Positions 7,203 to 14,535 of a stretch of DNA of 16,794 nucleotides are shown here, in pieces. How positions within the stretch are numbered: the first letter of the stretch is position 1; each line of letters begins with the position of its first letter. This stretch comes from Candidatus Aphodoplasma excrementigallinarum (GTDB taxonomy: Bacteria; Bacillota; Clostridia; UBA1381; UMGS1253), in assembly GCA_018713805.1 (NCBI GenBank), contig DVOF01000175.1:1-16794 (forward strand), read 5' to 3'. The position numbers and the translations under genes were made by a program. The notes under the pieces were generated by a model. The model was not told where the DNA came from. It saw nothing but the letters and a program-made list of their open reading frames with translations, and searched no databases.

Positions 7203-7799
7203 ATGGCACTGAGCGAAAATATTAAGGCCCGGCGCATGGCGCTGAAGATGTCGCAGGAGTACGTTGCAGAACAATTAGGCATCAGCAGGCAGGCGGTTGG
7301 AAAATGGGAGACAGGAAAAAGCGAGCCAACGGCAGCCAATTTGGCAGAGCTGGCCGCCCTATTTGAAATGAGCGTTTCCGAACTGGTGGAACCGGAAAAC
7401 TGTGCAGGGCAGCGGGTAGAGCAAGAGCGGCAGGCAAAGGAGAAGCGGCATAATGCAAAAATGCTGCTCGGACGCTGGAGTGGTGTTGTTTTGGTGAATG
7501 CCAGCTGGGACGGTTTCTCTTCAGGACTGTACGCTGACGTGCCGTACTATTGGTTTTTTCTGCTGGCGGCGGGGCTTGTCCTGCTTTTTATTACGTCGAT
7601 TGACATGGAAAAAAAGCATAAATTGAAAAAAACACAGATTGCCGTTGGCGCTGGCATGCTCTTTTCGATCTTTTTCCTGCCGCGCATAATCCCGTTTGGA
7701 CAGGCCGGAATAAACTATCTTTTGGCAGATGTCGTTACGGCTGTATGCGTCATTGTACTGAATTTAAAGTATTGGCGCTATATATGGAACGTGAAATAG
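7203..7799 (+). CDS. XRE-family regulator with C-terminal membrane segments
   Basis: 198 residues. The ATG at 7203 follows AAAGGAGG with an eight-base gap; an earlier in-frame start at 7146 would place coding sequence over the promoter and is rejected. Residues 4-62 are a clear HTH_XRE domain (NIKARRMALKMSQEYVAEQL, GISRQAVGKWETGKSEP, AELAALFEMSVSELVEPE). After a charged linker (about 65-90) come three hydrophobic stretches at roughly 95-110, 115-137 and 145-190, ending in a basic tail, so the protein is probably anchored in the membrane with its DNA-binding domain inside. Membrane-bound XRE proteins of this shape are common in Clostridia and mostly uncharacterised. It lies on the same strand as the cupin but after its own promoter-like region. 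Confidence 0.85.
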   Translation: MALSENIKARRMALKMSQEYVAEQLGISRQAVGKWETGKSEPTAANLAELAALFEMSVSELVEPENCAGQRVEQERQAKEKRHNAKMLLGRWSGVVLVNASWDGFSSGLYADVPYYWFFLLAAGLVLLFITSIDMEKKHKLKKTQIAVGAGMLFSIFFLPRIIPFGQAGINYLLADVVTAVCVIVLNLKYWRYIWNVK

Positions 7800-7803
7800 T
7801 CAA

Positions 7804-7831
7804 AAAACAGGCCTATATTTGGGCCTGTTTT
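7804..7831. terminator. Bidirectional terminator between convergent genes
   Basis: Perfect 10-bp arms AAAACAGGCC (7804-7813) and GGCCTGTTTT (7822-7831) enclose an eight-base loop. Plus-strand RNA ends in TTTT; minus-strand RNA ends in six T from the A-run at 7802-7807. It lies between the XRE gene and the convergent hydrolase gene and can serve both. Confidence 0.85.
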
Positions 7832-7864
7832 GCGTATCAGCACAGGGGATTGTTTTGGGGTTCC

Positions 7865-8650
7865 TTAAAAGTTCCGGCTTATCCAGTCCGCGCTCAAATC
7901 CGCCCATGTGGATACGTCCGGGTATTCCGTCGCGAGGCCGAGGCCATGGCGGCCGTGCGGGAAGACGTGCAGCTCGCAGGGGACGCCGTTTTCTGACAGA
8001 CGCCCGGCAAAAAGCAGGCTGTGCCGGAGCGGCACGGTCTCGTCGTCCGACGTATGCCATAAAAAGCACGGCGGCGTATCCGGCGTGATGTAGTTCTGGA
8101 CGGATACAACGTCCGGTCCCGCCGTGTCCGTCATAAGGTGCTCTTCTGCGCAGCGGCGGGTCTCCTCGCCGTCCTGCGGATAGGCGGAAATCATGGGATA
8201 GCACAAAATCGCGCCGTTTGGCTTACAGGAAACAGGCGCGTCCCCCATCCCGTCAAATGGGATGGCGTCCATGACAGCCGTGCTGGCCGCCAGGTGGCCG
8301 CCGGCGGAAAAGCCTGCGGTAAAAATGCGGTTCGGGTCGATATGCCATTCTTTAGCATGGGCGCGCACAAGGCGGATAGCCTGCTGCGCGTCCAGCAGCG
8401 CACACGGATACCGGTAGGGGAATACGCGATAGTTTACAACCATGGCGTGATAGCCCCTGCTGTTGTAAAACTGCGCGACCGGTTCGCCCTCATGCTCAGC
8501 GCGCATGCCATAGCCGCCGCCCGGAAAGACAAGCACGGCGGGCGGCGCGTCTTTGGCGTCGAGCAGGTACAGGTCCATCGTATTGGGCGTGTCCGCCCCT
8601 TCCATATAAAGCGGGATATCTTTATCCCATAACTGGATCGTTTGCTTCAT
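7865..8650 (-). CDS. Alpha/beta hydrolase, carbohydrate-esterase-like
   Basis: 261 residues from the ATG at 8650, with GGAGGGATAAGG upstream; a longer frame to 8698 would run across the promoter. The fold and catalytic set are readable: oxyanion loop FPGGGYG (residues 42-48), nucleophile elbow GFSAGG (Ser115), acid in WHTSDDETVP (Asp203 most likely) and His235 in FPHGRHGLG. There is no signal peptide, so it is cytoplasmic. The family includes acetyl-xylan esterases and other acyl-sugar or small-ester hydrolases (BD-FAE / Aes-like), for example removing acetyl groups from imported oligosaccharides. No xylan or sugar-uptake gene is near, so the substrate is undetermined. It has its own promoter and is divergent from the dGTPase-like gene. 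Confidence 0.88.
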   Translation of the reverse strand: MKQTIQLWDKDIPLYMEGADTPNTMDLYLLDAKDAPPAVLVFPGGGYGMRAEHEGEPVAQFYNSRGYHAMVVNYRVFPYRYPCALLDAQQAIRLVRAHAKEWHIDPNRIFTAGFSAGGHLAASTAVMDAIPFDGMGDAPVSCKPNGAILCYPMISAYPQDGEETRRCAEEHLMTDTAGPDVVSVQNYITPDTPPCFLWHTSDDETVPLRHSLLFAGRLSENGVPCELHVFPHGRHGLGLATEYPDVSTWADLSADWISRNF

Positions 8651-8669
8651 CCTTATCCCTCCTAAGCGT

Positions 8670-8698
8670 ATTATAGCGTCAAAGTGACCTGTTTGCAA
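8670..8698 (-). promoter_or_regulatory. Promoter of the alpha/beta hydrolase gene
   Basis: Read on the minus strand: TTGCAA (8698-8693), a 17-base spacer, and a perfect TATAAT (8675-8670), leading to an mRNA that starts within about 15 bases of the start codon at 8650. The -35 box matches four of six consensus bases. Confidence 0.7.
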
Positions 8699-8784
8699 GC
8701 GGAAAGCGGAAAGAAAAGGATTTTTGTGCTTTGCGGCGTATATATTAGGTAGGAGAACTGCCTTTTATGGCATGGAGTTGTATA

Positions 8785-8813
8785 TTACGTCAAAAACGGG
8801 AGAGGTGACGTTA
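8785..8813 (+). promoter_or_regulatory. Small hairpin displaying the dgt ribosome binding site
   Basis: ACGTCA (8787-8792) and TGACGT (8806-8811) can pair, with one more pair after a mismatch. The 13-base loop contains the ribosome binding site GGGAGAGG (8798-8805), and the stem abuts the ATG at 8813. The six-bp stem is weak and may have no function. Confidence 0.3.
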
Positions 8814-9817
8814 TGAAAACAATCCGGGAACAGACAGAGGAATACGAAAAGCTTACGTTATCGCCGTATGCGCAGCTTGTGACCGAAACAAAAGGGCGGC
8901 AGCGCCCGCAGGAAAAGTGCGCCCTGCGCACCGAGTACCAGCGCGACCGCGACCGCATTCTGCACTCGAAGTCGTTCCGGCGGCTGAAGCACAAAACACA
9001 GGTATTCATCACGCCGCAGGGCGACCACTACCGGACGCGGCTCACCCACACGCTCGAGGTGAGCCAGATTGCGCGCACGATTGCCCGCGCTTTGCGATTA
9101 AACGAAGATTTGACCGAGGCGATGAGCCTGGGGCACGATTTGGGGCACACGCCGTTCGGCCACCGGGGCGAGGATACGCTCGATGCGCTGTGTGAGGGTG
9201 GCTTCCGCCACTATGAGCAGAGCCTGCGCGTGGTGGATGTGCTCGAGGATGGGAAGGGGCTCAACCTGACGTGGGAGGTGCGCGACGGCATCCGCAACCA
9301 CACGGGAAAGAATTTGCCCTCTACGCTGGAGGGCAAGGTGCTCAAGTTTGCCGACAAGTTTGCCTACATCAACCACGACATCGACGACGCGATCCGCGGC
9401 GGCGTGCTGCGCGAGGAGCAGCTCCCGCGGGATTTGATCGAGATTCTTGGCGCGCGGCACTCCCAGCGTATTAATACCATGATCACGGATACGGTGCAAA
9501 ACTCGCTCGGGAAAAACGACGTCGTCATGTCTAAGGAGATCGGCGACGCGATGCTCGCGCTGCGCGCCTTTATGTTCGACACCGTGTACGACAATCCGGT
9601 AAAGCGGAACGAGGAGCGGAAGGCGACTTATATTATTGAAGCGATGTTTCACCATTTTGTAGAGCATCCGGAGGCGCTGCCGGAGGAATACCGGCGGTTT
9701 ATCGGAGAATATGCGACCGACCGCGTGGTATGCGACTATATTGCCGGTATGAGCGACGACTATGCCGTGCATACATTCAACGACATTTTTGTGCCGAAAT
9801 CGTGGACGGTGTTTTAG
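8813..9817 (+). CDS. dgt: dGTPase-like HD-domain deoxynucleotide triphosphohydrolase
   Basis: 334 residues, ATG at 8813 behind GGGAGAGG. The family hydrolyses dNTPs to the deoxynucleoside and triphosphate, helping to control dNTP pools. The N-terminal signature DRDRILHSKSFRRLKHKTQV (45-64) and the HD metal site are intact: His79 (RLTHTLEV), His108-Asp109 (GHDLGHTPFGH), and an acidic cluster NHDIDDA near residues 187-193. The length matches the shorter Gram-positive form, so 'dGTPase-like' is safer than assuming strict dGTP specificity. It is followed by dnaG after 177 bases, an arrangement that also suggests a link to DNA replication. No strong promoter is seen upstream; two TATATT boxes (8741-8746, 8781-8786) lack good -35 partners. 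Confidence 0.92.
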   Translation: MKTIREQTEEYEKLTLSPYAQLVTETKGRQRPQEKCALRTEYQRDRDRILHSKSFRRLKHKTQVFITPQGDHYRTRLTHTLEVSQIARTIARALRLNEDLTEAMSLGHDLGHTPFGHRGEDTLDALCEGGFRHYEQSLRVVDVLEDGKGLNLTWEVRDGIRNHTGKNLPSTLEGKVLKFADKFAYINHDIDDAIRGGVLREEQLPRDLIEILGARHSQRINTMITDTVQNSLGKNDVVMSKEIGDAMLALRAFMFDTVYDNPVKRNEERKATYIIEAMFHHFVEHPEALPEEYRRFIGEYATDRVVCDYIAGMSDDYAVHTFNDIFVPKSWTVF

Positions 9818-9849
9818 CCGGAGTGCGGGAAAACCGGGGAATTGTATAA

Positions 9850-9884
9850 AATTTCATATTTTGTGGAAAGATTATCATGAAATT
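9850..9884. repeat. Inverted repeat upstream of dnaG
   Basis: Perfect arms AATTTCAT (9850-9857) and ATGAAATT (9877-9884) are separated by 19 bases, a centre-to-centre distance of 27. It could be a binding site for a dimeric regulator or a weak AT-rich hairpin at the end of the dgt transcript; there is no T-run after it, so it is not a standard terminator. Confidence 0.35.
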
Positions 9885-9900
9885 CGATTCGGGACAAAAA

Positions 9901-9929
9901 GAAGGAATTTGTGCAGGAATGTCGAATTT
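9901..9929 (+). promoter_or_regulatory. Sigma-H-like promoter before dnaG-sigA
   Basis: GAAGGAATT (9901-9909) fits the Bacillus subtilis sigma-H -35 consensus RnAGGAwWW, and GTCGAATTT (9921-9929) fits the -10 consensus RnnGAATww, separated by 11 bases, within the usual spacing. Transcription would start about 60 bases before the dnaG start. A sigma-H-dependent promoter is known in the B. subtilis sigA operon, which makes the match more meaningful. No equally good sigma-A promoter is seen in this gap. Activity is inferred. Confidence 0.55.
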
Positions 9930-9977
9930 AGAGTATGAGTGATTTTTAAAGGTTACCAAAAAGACGGTGAATGGAGT

Positions 9978-9986
9978 GGGGAGGAG
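9978..9986 (+). promoter_or_regulatory. Ribosome binding site setting a TTG start for dnaG
   Basis: GGGGAGGAG lies 8 bases before the TTG at 9995. The alternative ATG at 9971 overlaps this site's upstream flank and has only AAAGG about 18 bases away. Confidence 0.6.
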
Positions 9987-9994
9987 CGTCCTGG

Positions 9995-11806
9995 TTGCTG
10001 TATTCGGAGGAATTGATCAGTGAGGTTATCGGGGCCAACGACATTGTTGATGTCATTGGGATGTATACCGCTTTGAAAAAAAGCGGCAGAGGCTTTGTCG
10101 GCCTGTGCCCGTTCCACTCGGAAAAGACGCCGTCGTTCCATGTTTCGCCGGACAAGCAGCTCTACCATTGCTTTGGCTGCGGAGAAGGCGGGACGGTGCT
10201 CACTTTTGTGATGAAGGCGGAGAACCTTGACTTTGTAGAGGGGCTCAAGTTTCTGGCCGACCGGGCGCGGATTGCGCTTCCGGAGCCGGAGGCGAATGAG
10301 AATGCGGACAGGCTGTTTAAGAAAAAGCAGCGCCTCATCAGCGCAAACACCTATGCTGCAAAGTTTTTTTATCACTGTCTTGCCGCGTCGCCGGAGGGCG
10401 CGCAGGCGCGCGCTTATTTGAAGGAGCGCGCCATTGCGCCGAAGACGGCGGCCTCGTTCGGGCTTGGGTTTGCGCCGCCTGGGCGGAACGCGCTGATAAA
10501 TCACTTAAAGCCCATGGGCTACAGCGAGAGCGAGCTGGTCGACTTTGGGCTGGCGACGGTGCGCGATAACCAGTTTGTGGACAAGTTCCGCAACCGCGTG
10601 ATGTTCCCAATCATTGATGTGCGCGGAAATGTAATTGGCTTCGGCGGCCGCGTGATGGACGACTCGAAGCCGAAGTATCTGAATTCGCCGGAAACGGCGG
10701 CGTTTAATAAGCGGCTGAACCTGTTTGCGCTCAATTTTGCCAAAAATAAAAAAAGCGACACGCTTATTTTGGTGGAAGGGTATATGGATGTTATATCCCT
10801 GCACCAGGTGGGTATAAATAATGCAGTGGCGACGCTTGGGACGGCGCTGACCGAGGAGCAGGCGCGCCTGATTGCGCGGTATGCCAGGGATGTTGTGTTG
10901 TGCTACGACACCGACGAGGCGGGCGTGAAGGCGACCATGCGCGCGATTGAGATTTTTTCCAAAACGGACGTGCGGGTGAAGGTGTTAAGCCTTCCCGGCG
11001 CAAAGGACCCCGACGAATACATCAAAAGCCACGGCGGCGGGAGCGAGGCGTTTTTGCAGGCGGTGAAGGGAGCCGTCCCGGCGACGCTGTTCCGGATCAA
11101 TGCGCTCAAGCGGCAGTATGACATCGACAACAGCATTGACGATAAGATCCGCTTTATCACCGAGGCGGCGCAGGTGCTTTTGTCGACGAACAATATGGTG
11201 GAGGTCGACACGTATGCCGACCTGTTGGCGAAAAATTACGATATCAAAAAAGAATCGATTTATGCAGAGATTCGCAAATTGCAGGGAAAGCGCGAGCGGC
11301 AGGAAAAGAGCCGCATCGTACACCGCACGGCCAATGCCGGCGTGACACGCAGTGCCTCGCCAACCGAAGAAAGGCGTCCCGCCCCCGTCAGGGGCGATGT
11401 GGCGACGCCGCTGGAAAAGGCGGAGCGGAGCCTGCTGTCGCTCATTTTTACGAGCCGCAGCGCGGCAAAGTATGCAGAGGGCGAGCTTGGGGCGGAGTAT
11501 TATTCTAATGCCGTACACCAGAAGCTTGCACAGCTTTGCTATGCGGCGTGGGACAGCGGGACTGCGCCGGACGCGTCGCAGATTTTGCTTTCGTTTGACG
11601 AAACGCAGGCTGGCTATGTGACGCAGGTTTTGATGGACAGGGCCGTTTATGAAGACGATATACAGGCGGCGAAGGATTTGCTGCTTACTATACGACAAGA
11701 GTCGATTACAAAAAAAATCAGCGAGGAGACAGACCCGGCAGTGATACAAAAATTGTTGGAATTGCAGGCGCAGCTGAAGGAAAAGAGAGGAGGATCGCCC
11801 GCATGA
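9995..11806 (+). CDS. dnaG: DNA primase DnaG
   Basis: 603 residues from a TTG at 9995; an ATG at 9971 would add eight residues with no family counterpart, whereas MLYSEELISEV matches typical DnaG starts. The enzyme makes RNA primers at the replication fork together with DnaB helicase. The N-terminal CHC2 zinc finger is complete (Cys38, His41, Cys59, Cys62 in CPFHSEKTPSF and YHCFGCGEGG). The TOPRIM catalytic core carries Glu261 (VEGYMDVIS) and Asp305/Asp307 (CYDTDEAG). A less conserved linker around residues 430-470 separates it from the C-terminal helicase-interaction domain. The stop codon overlaps the sigA start (ATGA), the classic macromolecular-synthesis arrangement in Gram-positive bacteria. 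A sigma-H-like promoter lies upstream. Confidence 0.97.
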   Translation: MLYSEELISEVIGANDIVDVIGMYTALKKSGRGFVGLCPFHSEKTPSFHVSPDKQLYHCFGCGEGGTVLTFVMKAENLDFVEGLKFLADRARIALPEPEANENADRLFKKKQRLISANTYAAKFFYHCLAASPEGAQARAYLKERAIAPKTAASFGLGFAPPGRNALINHLKPMGYSESELVDFGLATVRDNQFVDKFRNRVMFPIIDVRGNVIGFGGRVMDDSKPKYLNSPETAAFNKRLNLFALNFAKNKKSDTLILVEGYMDVISLHQVGINNAVATLGTALTEEQARLIARYARDVVLCYDTDEAGVKATMRAIEIFSKTDVRVKVLSLPGAKDPDEYIKSHGGGSEAFLQAVKGAVPATLFRINALKRQYDIDNSIDDKIRFITEAAQVLLSTNNMVEVDTYADLLAKNYDIKKESIYAEIRKLQGKRERQEKSRIVHRTANAGVTRSASPTEERRPAPVRGDVATPLEKAERSLLSLIFTSRSAAKYAEGELGAEYYSNAVHQKLAQLCYAAWDSGTAPDASQILLSFDETQAGYVTQVLMDRAVYEDDIQAAKDLLLTIRQESITKKISEETDPAVIQKLLELQAQLKEKRGGSPA

Positions 11807-12888
11807 GCGACGTGGAAGTAAGTAAAAAGGCCATAGTGAAGGAGCTTTTGGAGCGCGGCAAGAAAAATGGAATGCTGTCGTTCAAAGAGATTATGGATGC
11901 CTTTGAAACAGTTGACATCGGGCCCGATCAGATCGATAAAATTTACGAAACGATCGAAAAGGCAGGAATCGAGATTGTTGGCGACATCGATAAGGAGCTT
12001 GAGGAAATCGAGCTGGCAGACGAGGAGGATATTGAGGATTTATCCGTCCCGGAAGGGGTCAACATCGACGACCATGTCAAAATGTACCTCAAGGAAATCG
12101 GTAAGGTGCCGCTTCTCGACGCAGACGAGGAGATTGAGCTGGCGCGGCGGATGGCTGAGGGCGACCCGGCGGCGAAGCGCCGTTTGGCGGAGGCGAACCT
12201 GCGCCTTGTTGTCAGCATTGCAAAACGCTACGTTGGGCGCGGGATGCTGTTCCTCGACTTGATCCAGGAAGGGAATCTCGGCCTGATTAAGGCGGTTGAG
12301 AAGTTCGACTACACAAAGGGCTATAAGTTCTCGACCTACGCGACGTGGTGGATTCGGCAGGCGATTACGCGCGCCATCGCAGACCAGGCGCGTACCATCC
12401 GTATCCCGGTGCATATGGTCGAAACGATCAACAAGCTGATCCGCGTATCGCGCCAGCTTTTGCAGGAGCTTGGGCGTGAGCCGCAGGCGGAGGAAATTGC
12501 CAAAGAACTGAATATGCCGGTCGACAAAGTGCGCGAGATCATGAAGATTGCGCAGGAGCCGGTGTCGCTCGAAACACCGATCGGCGAAGAGGAAGACAGC
12601 CACTTAGGCGACTTTATCCCGGACGATGACGCGCCCGCGCCGTCAGAGTCGGCAAGTTTTGTGCTGCTGAAAGAGCAGCTGCTCGACGTCTTGGGGACGC
12701 TGACCCCGCGGGAGGAAAAGGTGCTCAAGCTGCGCTTTGGCCTTGACGACGGGCGCGCCCGTACGCTGGAGGAGGTCGGCAAGCGGTTTAATGTAACGCG
12801 TGAGCGTATCCGCCAGATTGAGGCGAAAGCCCTCCGGAAGCTGCGCCATCCGAGCCGCAGCAAAAAGCTGAAGGATTATTTGGATTAA
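11803..12888 (+). CDS. sigA: Housekeeping sigma factor (RpoD/SigA)
   Basis: 361 residues, the size of Gram-positive primary sigma factors, which direct RNA polymerase to most promoters. The ATG at 11803 overlaps the dnaG stop, and AGGAGG lies about ten bases before it. Region 1.1 is present (about 1-60, AIVKELLERGKKNGMLSFKE), then 1.2 (DDHVKMYLKEIGKVPLL). Region 2 starts near residue 127, with RLAEANLRLVVSIAKRYVGR and the -10 reading helix YATWWIRQAITRAIADQART. Region 3 follows (RIPVHMVETINKLIRVSRQL). Region 4 occupies about 298-361, with LTPREEKVLKLRFGL and the -35 helix VTRERIRQIEAKALRKLR. The intact region 1.1 and near-consensus regions 2 and 4 separate it from alternative sigmas. The gene ends 26 bases before a terminator. 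Confidence 0.98.
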   Translation: MSDVEVSKKAIVKELLERGKKNGMLSFKEIMDAFETVDIGPDQIDKIYETIEKAGIEIVGDIDKELEEIELADEEDIEDLSVPEGVNIDDHVKMYLKEIGKVPLLDADEEIELARRMAEGDPAAKRRLAEANLRLVVSIAKRYVGRGMLFLDLIQEGNLGLIKAVEKFDYTKGYKFSTYATWWIRQAITRAIADQARTIRIPVHMVETINKLIRVSRQLLQELGREPQAEEIAKELNMPVDKVREIMKIAQEPVSLETPIGEEEDSHLGDFIPDDDAPAPSESASFVLLKEQLLDVLGTLTPREEKVLKLRFGLDDGRARTLEEVGKRFNVTRERIRQIEAKALRKLRHPSRSKKLKDYLD

Positions 12889-12914
12889 GCGAAAATAAAA
12901 TAAAAAAAGAAGCG

Positions 12915-12948
12915 AAGCCACAGGAGTTTAGTCTGTGGCTTTTATTTT
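12915..12948 (+). terminator. Terminator after sigA
   Basis: Perfect 9-bp arms AAGCCACAG (12915-12923) and CTGTGGCTT (12933-12941) enclose a nine-base loop and are followed by TTATTTT. An outer A-rich/T-rich pairing (GAAAATAAAA, 12891-12900, with TTTTATTTTC, 12940-12949) is also possible. The next gene begins only about 30 bases later. Confidence 0.85.
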
Positions 12949-12952
12949 CATA

Positions 12953-12958
12953 GGGGGG
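12953..12958 (+). promoter_or_regulatory. G-rich ribosome binding site of the acyltransferase gene
   Basis: GGGGGG at 12953-12958 is the only good ribosome binding site before this gene. It is well placed for an in-frame ATT (12966) or CTG (12969) but 22 bases from the TTG at 12981, so the true start is uncertain. Confidence 0.45.
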
Positions 12959-12980
12959 AAGAAAGATTCTGGAAAAATAT

Positions 12981-13838
12981 TTGAACGAGCCATATCTGAA
13001 AGACATTTGCAAAAACATTGGCATGTATGAGGAAGCGACAGAGGATTTGCTCCGCGTATTGAAAACGTACGACATGAGCCGGTATGAAGACGTTTTCCAA
13101 AAAATGCTTGACCGCGCTACGATGTATGAAGCGGCGGAAGAGCTGCACGAAAAGGTCGAGCCGGAGGAGGACGGCGGCTACCGCTGCCTGCTATTATACC
13201 TTGCGGCGACGGGCTATACGCACGAGCGCTATCGGGAGCTTGGAATCGGCGACGACGTGTTTTATAACACCATGGACGCATTCCGCGAGTATGTAAATAC
13301 TTACAAAGAGGCAAACGGTACATACGGTTTTGCTGTGACGACATGGCCGGTGCGCCATATCAACTGTGTTTTGTTCCAGCTCGGGCGGCTCGGATTCGAA
13401 CTGTATGAGTACGATGAGGACGTGTATGAGGACGGCACGTGTATCATCCGCAAGGGTGACCCGACCGTTTCGGTCCATATCCCGGCGAACGGGAAGCTTG
13501 ACCACGATTTGGTTGTAAAGGCGTATGCCGACGCGCGCGCATTTTTCAAAAAGTTTTTCCCAGCGTTTGGGCCGCGCTATTTTGTGTGCGGCTCGTGGCT
13601 GCTCGACACAAGGCTGCGGGAGCTTTTGCCCGAGGGGGCTAATATTTTAAAGTTTCAGAGCGATTTTAAAATCTATAAATTATACGAGGGCGCGGCCGAC
13701 CCGCTGACACGCGTGTTCGGCCATGCGTACGACGACCTTGACCGTTACACGCCACGGACGACGCTGGAGAAAAACATGATTGCATATCTGAAAGCCGGAA
13801 AGCCGCTCGGCGGTGGGCGCGGCTACTTCCGGTATTGA
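12981..13838 (+). CDS. NAT_N/GNAT_C acyltransferase-domain protein
   Basis: 285 residues from the TTG at 12981. Translation may begin earlier at CTG 12969 or ATT 12966, giving (M)LEKYLNEPYL, since the only strong ribosome binding site (12953-12958) is spaced for those codons. The N-terminal part is helical and acidic. The C-terminal part, with VHIPANGKLDHDLVVKAYAD, FFPAFGPRYFVCGSWLLD and LLPEGANILKF, matches the clostridial family described as N-acyltransferase N-terminal plus GNAT-like C-terminal domains (PF18082/PF18164 type). I know of no defined substrate for this family; an acetyl-CoA-dependent transfer is inferred from the fold. It is cytoplasmic. It follows the sigA terminator closely and precedes a membrane-protein gene by 16 bases, with which it probably forms an operon. 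Confidence 0.8.
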   Translation: MNEPYLKDICKNIGMYEEATEDLLRVLKTYDMSRYEDVFQKMLDRATMYEAAEELHEKVEPEEDGGYRCLLLYLAATGYTHERYRELGIGDDVFYNTMDAFREYVNTYKEANGTYGFAVTTWPVRHINCVLFQLGRLGFELYEYDEDVYEDGTCIIRKGDPTVSVHIPANGKLDHDLVVKAYADARAFFKKFFPAFGPRYFVCGSWLLDTRLRELLPEGANILKFQSDFKIYKLYEGAADPLTRVFGHAYDDLDRYTPRTTLEKNMIAYLKAGKPLGGGRGYFRY

Positions 13839-13854
13839 CAAAGGAGGCGGAAGA

Positions 13855-14502
13855 ATGCGCGTTAATAGTAAGTTTCGGGCGTTTTTGCTGTTTCTTTCCC
13901 TGCTTGCATTGCAGATCGTTTATGAGTTCGGATGTAAAAGGTATCTGTTTGCGCAGACATTGTCTCTTAAAATTTTTGCCGGTGGGCTGATTGTCCTGCT
14001 TATGGGCGCAGCACTTGTTTTTGCTTTGTTTTTACAGGAGGGCAGCTTTGGAAAAAGATTTCTTCGCGCACTTTTGGGCAATGCCGTAATGGCTGCTGCG
14101 GCGTTTCTGTCCAATTGGCTCATGCGGGTGATTACTGGGGCAAGCATATGGGTGGCCGTCTGGTTCCCGGCAGATATTTTAATCCGGTTTTTCAGCATAA
14201 TAGTTGCAATACATCTGATGGTGGGAGGGAAAATGCGGCGTTTCCGCTTCTCGCCCAGGCTGCTGTGGTGGCTGGCGGTGGGCGTAGTTGTCGTTCTTCT
14301 GTTCAGGGGAACAGGAGCATTTGTATGGGATTATTACCTGGACATGCAGGCAGATTCGATAACGATGGAGTTACTGAGGATTTTTACGATCGACCCTTGG
14401 CTGGATAAGGAGAACTATTTTTTGATGGTATACTGGCCGGCGGTTGCAGCGGCGGTATTTGCCTCATCGGAAAAGAGAAGAAAAAGAGAAAGCTGTGAAT
14501 AA
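13855..14502 (+). CDS. Integral membrane protein of unknown function
   Basis: 215 residues, ATG at 13855 behind AAAGGAGGCGG, 16 bases after the acyltransferase gene. I do not recognise the family. Six hydrophobic segments can be read at about residues 8-25, 39-60, 69-90, 94-120, 133-155 and 187-206. The fourth contains charged residues (PADILIRFF), and a short basic loop (GGKMRRFRFSPR) separates it from the fifth. The C-terminus is strongly basic (SSEKRRKRESCE), suggesting a cytoplasmic tail. There are no transport or catalytic motifs. The close spacing suggests co-expression with the acyltransferase-like protein. It ends just before a bidirectional terminator. Confidence 0.75.
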   Translation: MRVNSKFRAFLLFLSLLALQIVYEFGCKRYLFAQTLSLKIFAGGLIVLLMGAALVFALFLQEGSFGKRFLRALLGNAVMAAAAFLSNWLMRVITGASIWVAVWFPADILIRFFSIIVAIHLMVGGKMRRFRFSPRLLWWLAVGVVVVLLFRGTGAFVWDYYLDMQADSITMELLRIFTIDPWLDKENYFLMVYWPAVAAAVFASSEKRRKRESCE

Positions 14503-14507
14503 AAAAA

Positions 14508-14532
14508 GCGGCGCAGACGCGCCGCCTTTTTT
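14508..14532. terminator. Bidirectional terminator between convergent genes
   Basis: Perfect GC-rich arms GCGGCGC (14508-14514) and GCGCCGC (14519-14525) enclose the loop AGAC. They are flanked by seven A on the left (14501-14507) and six T on the right (14527-14532), so RNA from either strand ends in a U-run. It separates the membrane-protein gene from the minus-strand SLOG gene. Confidence 0.88.
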
Positions 14533-14535
14533 ATA

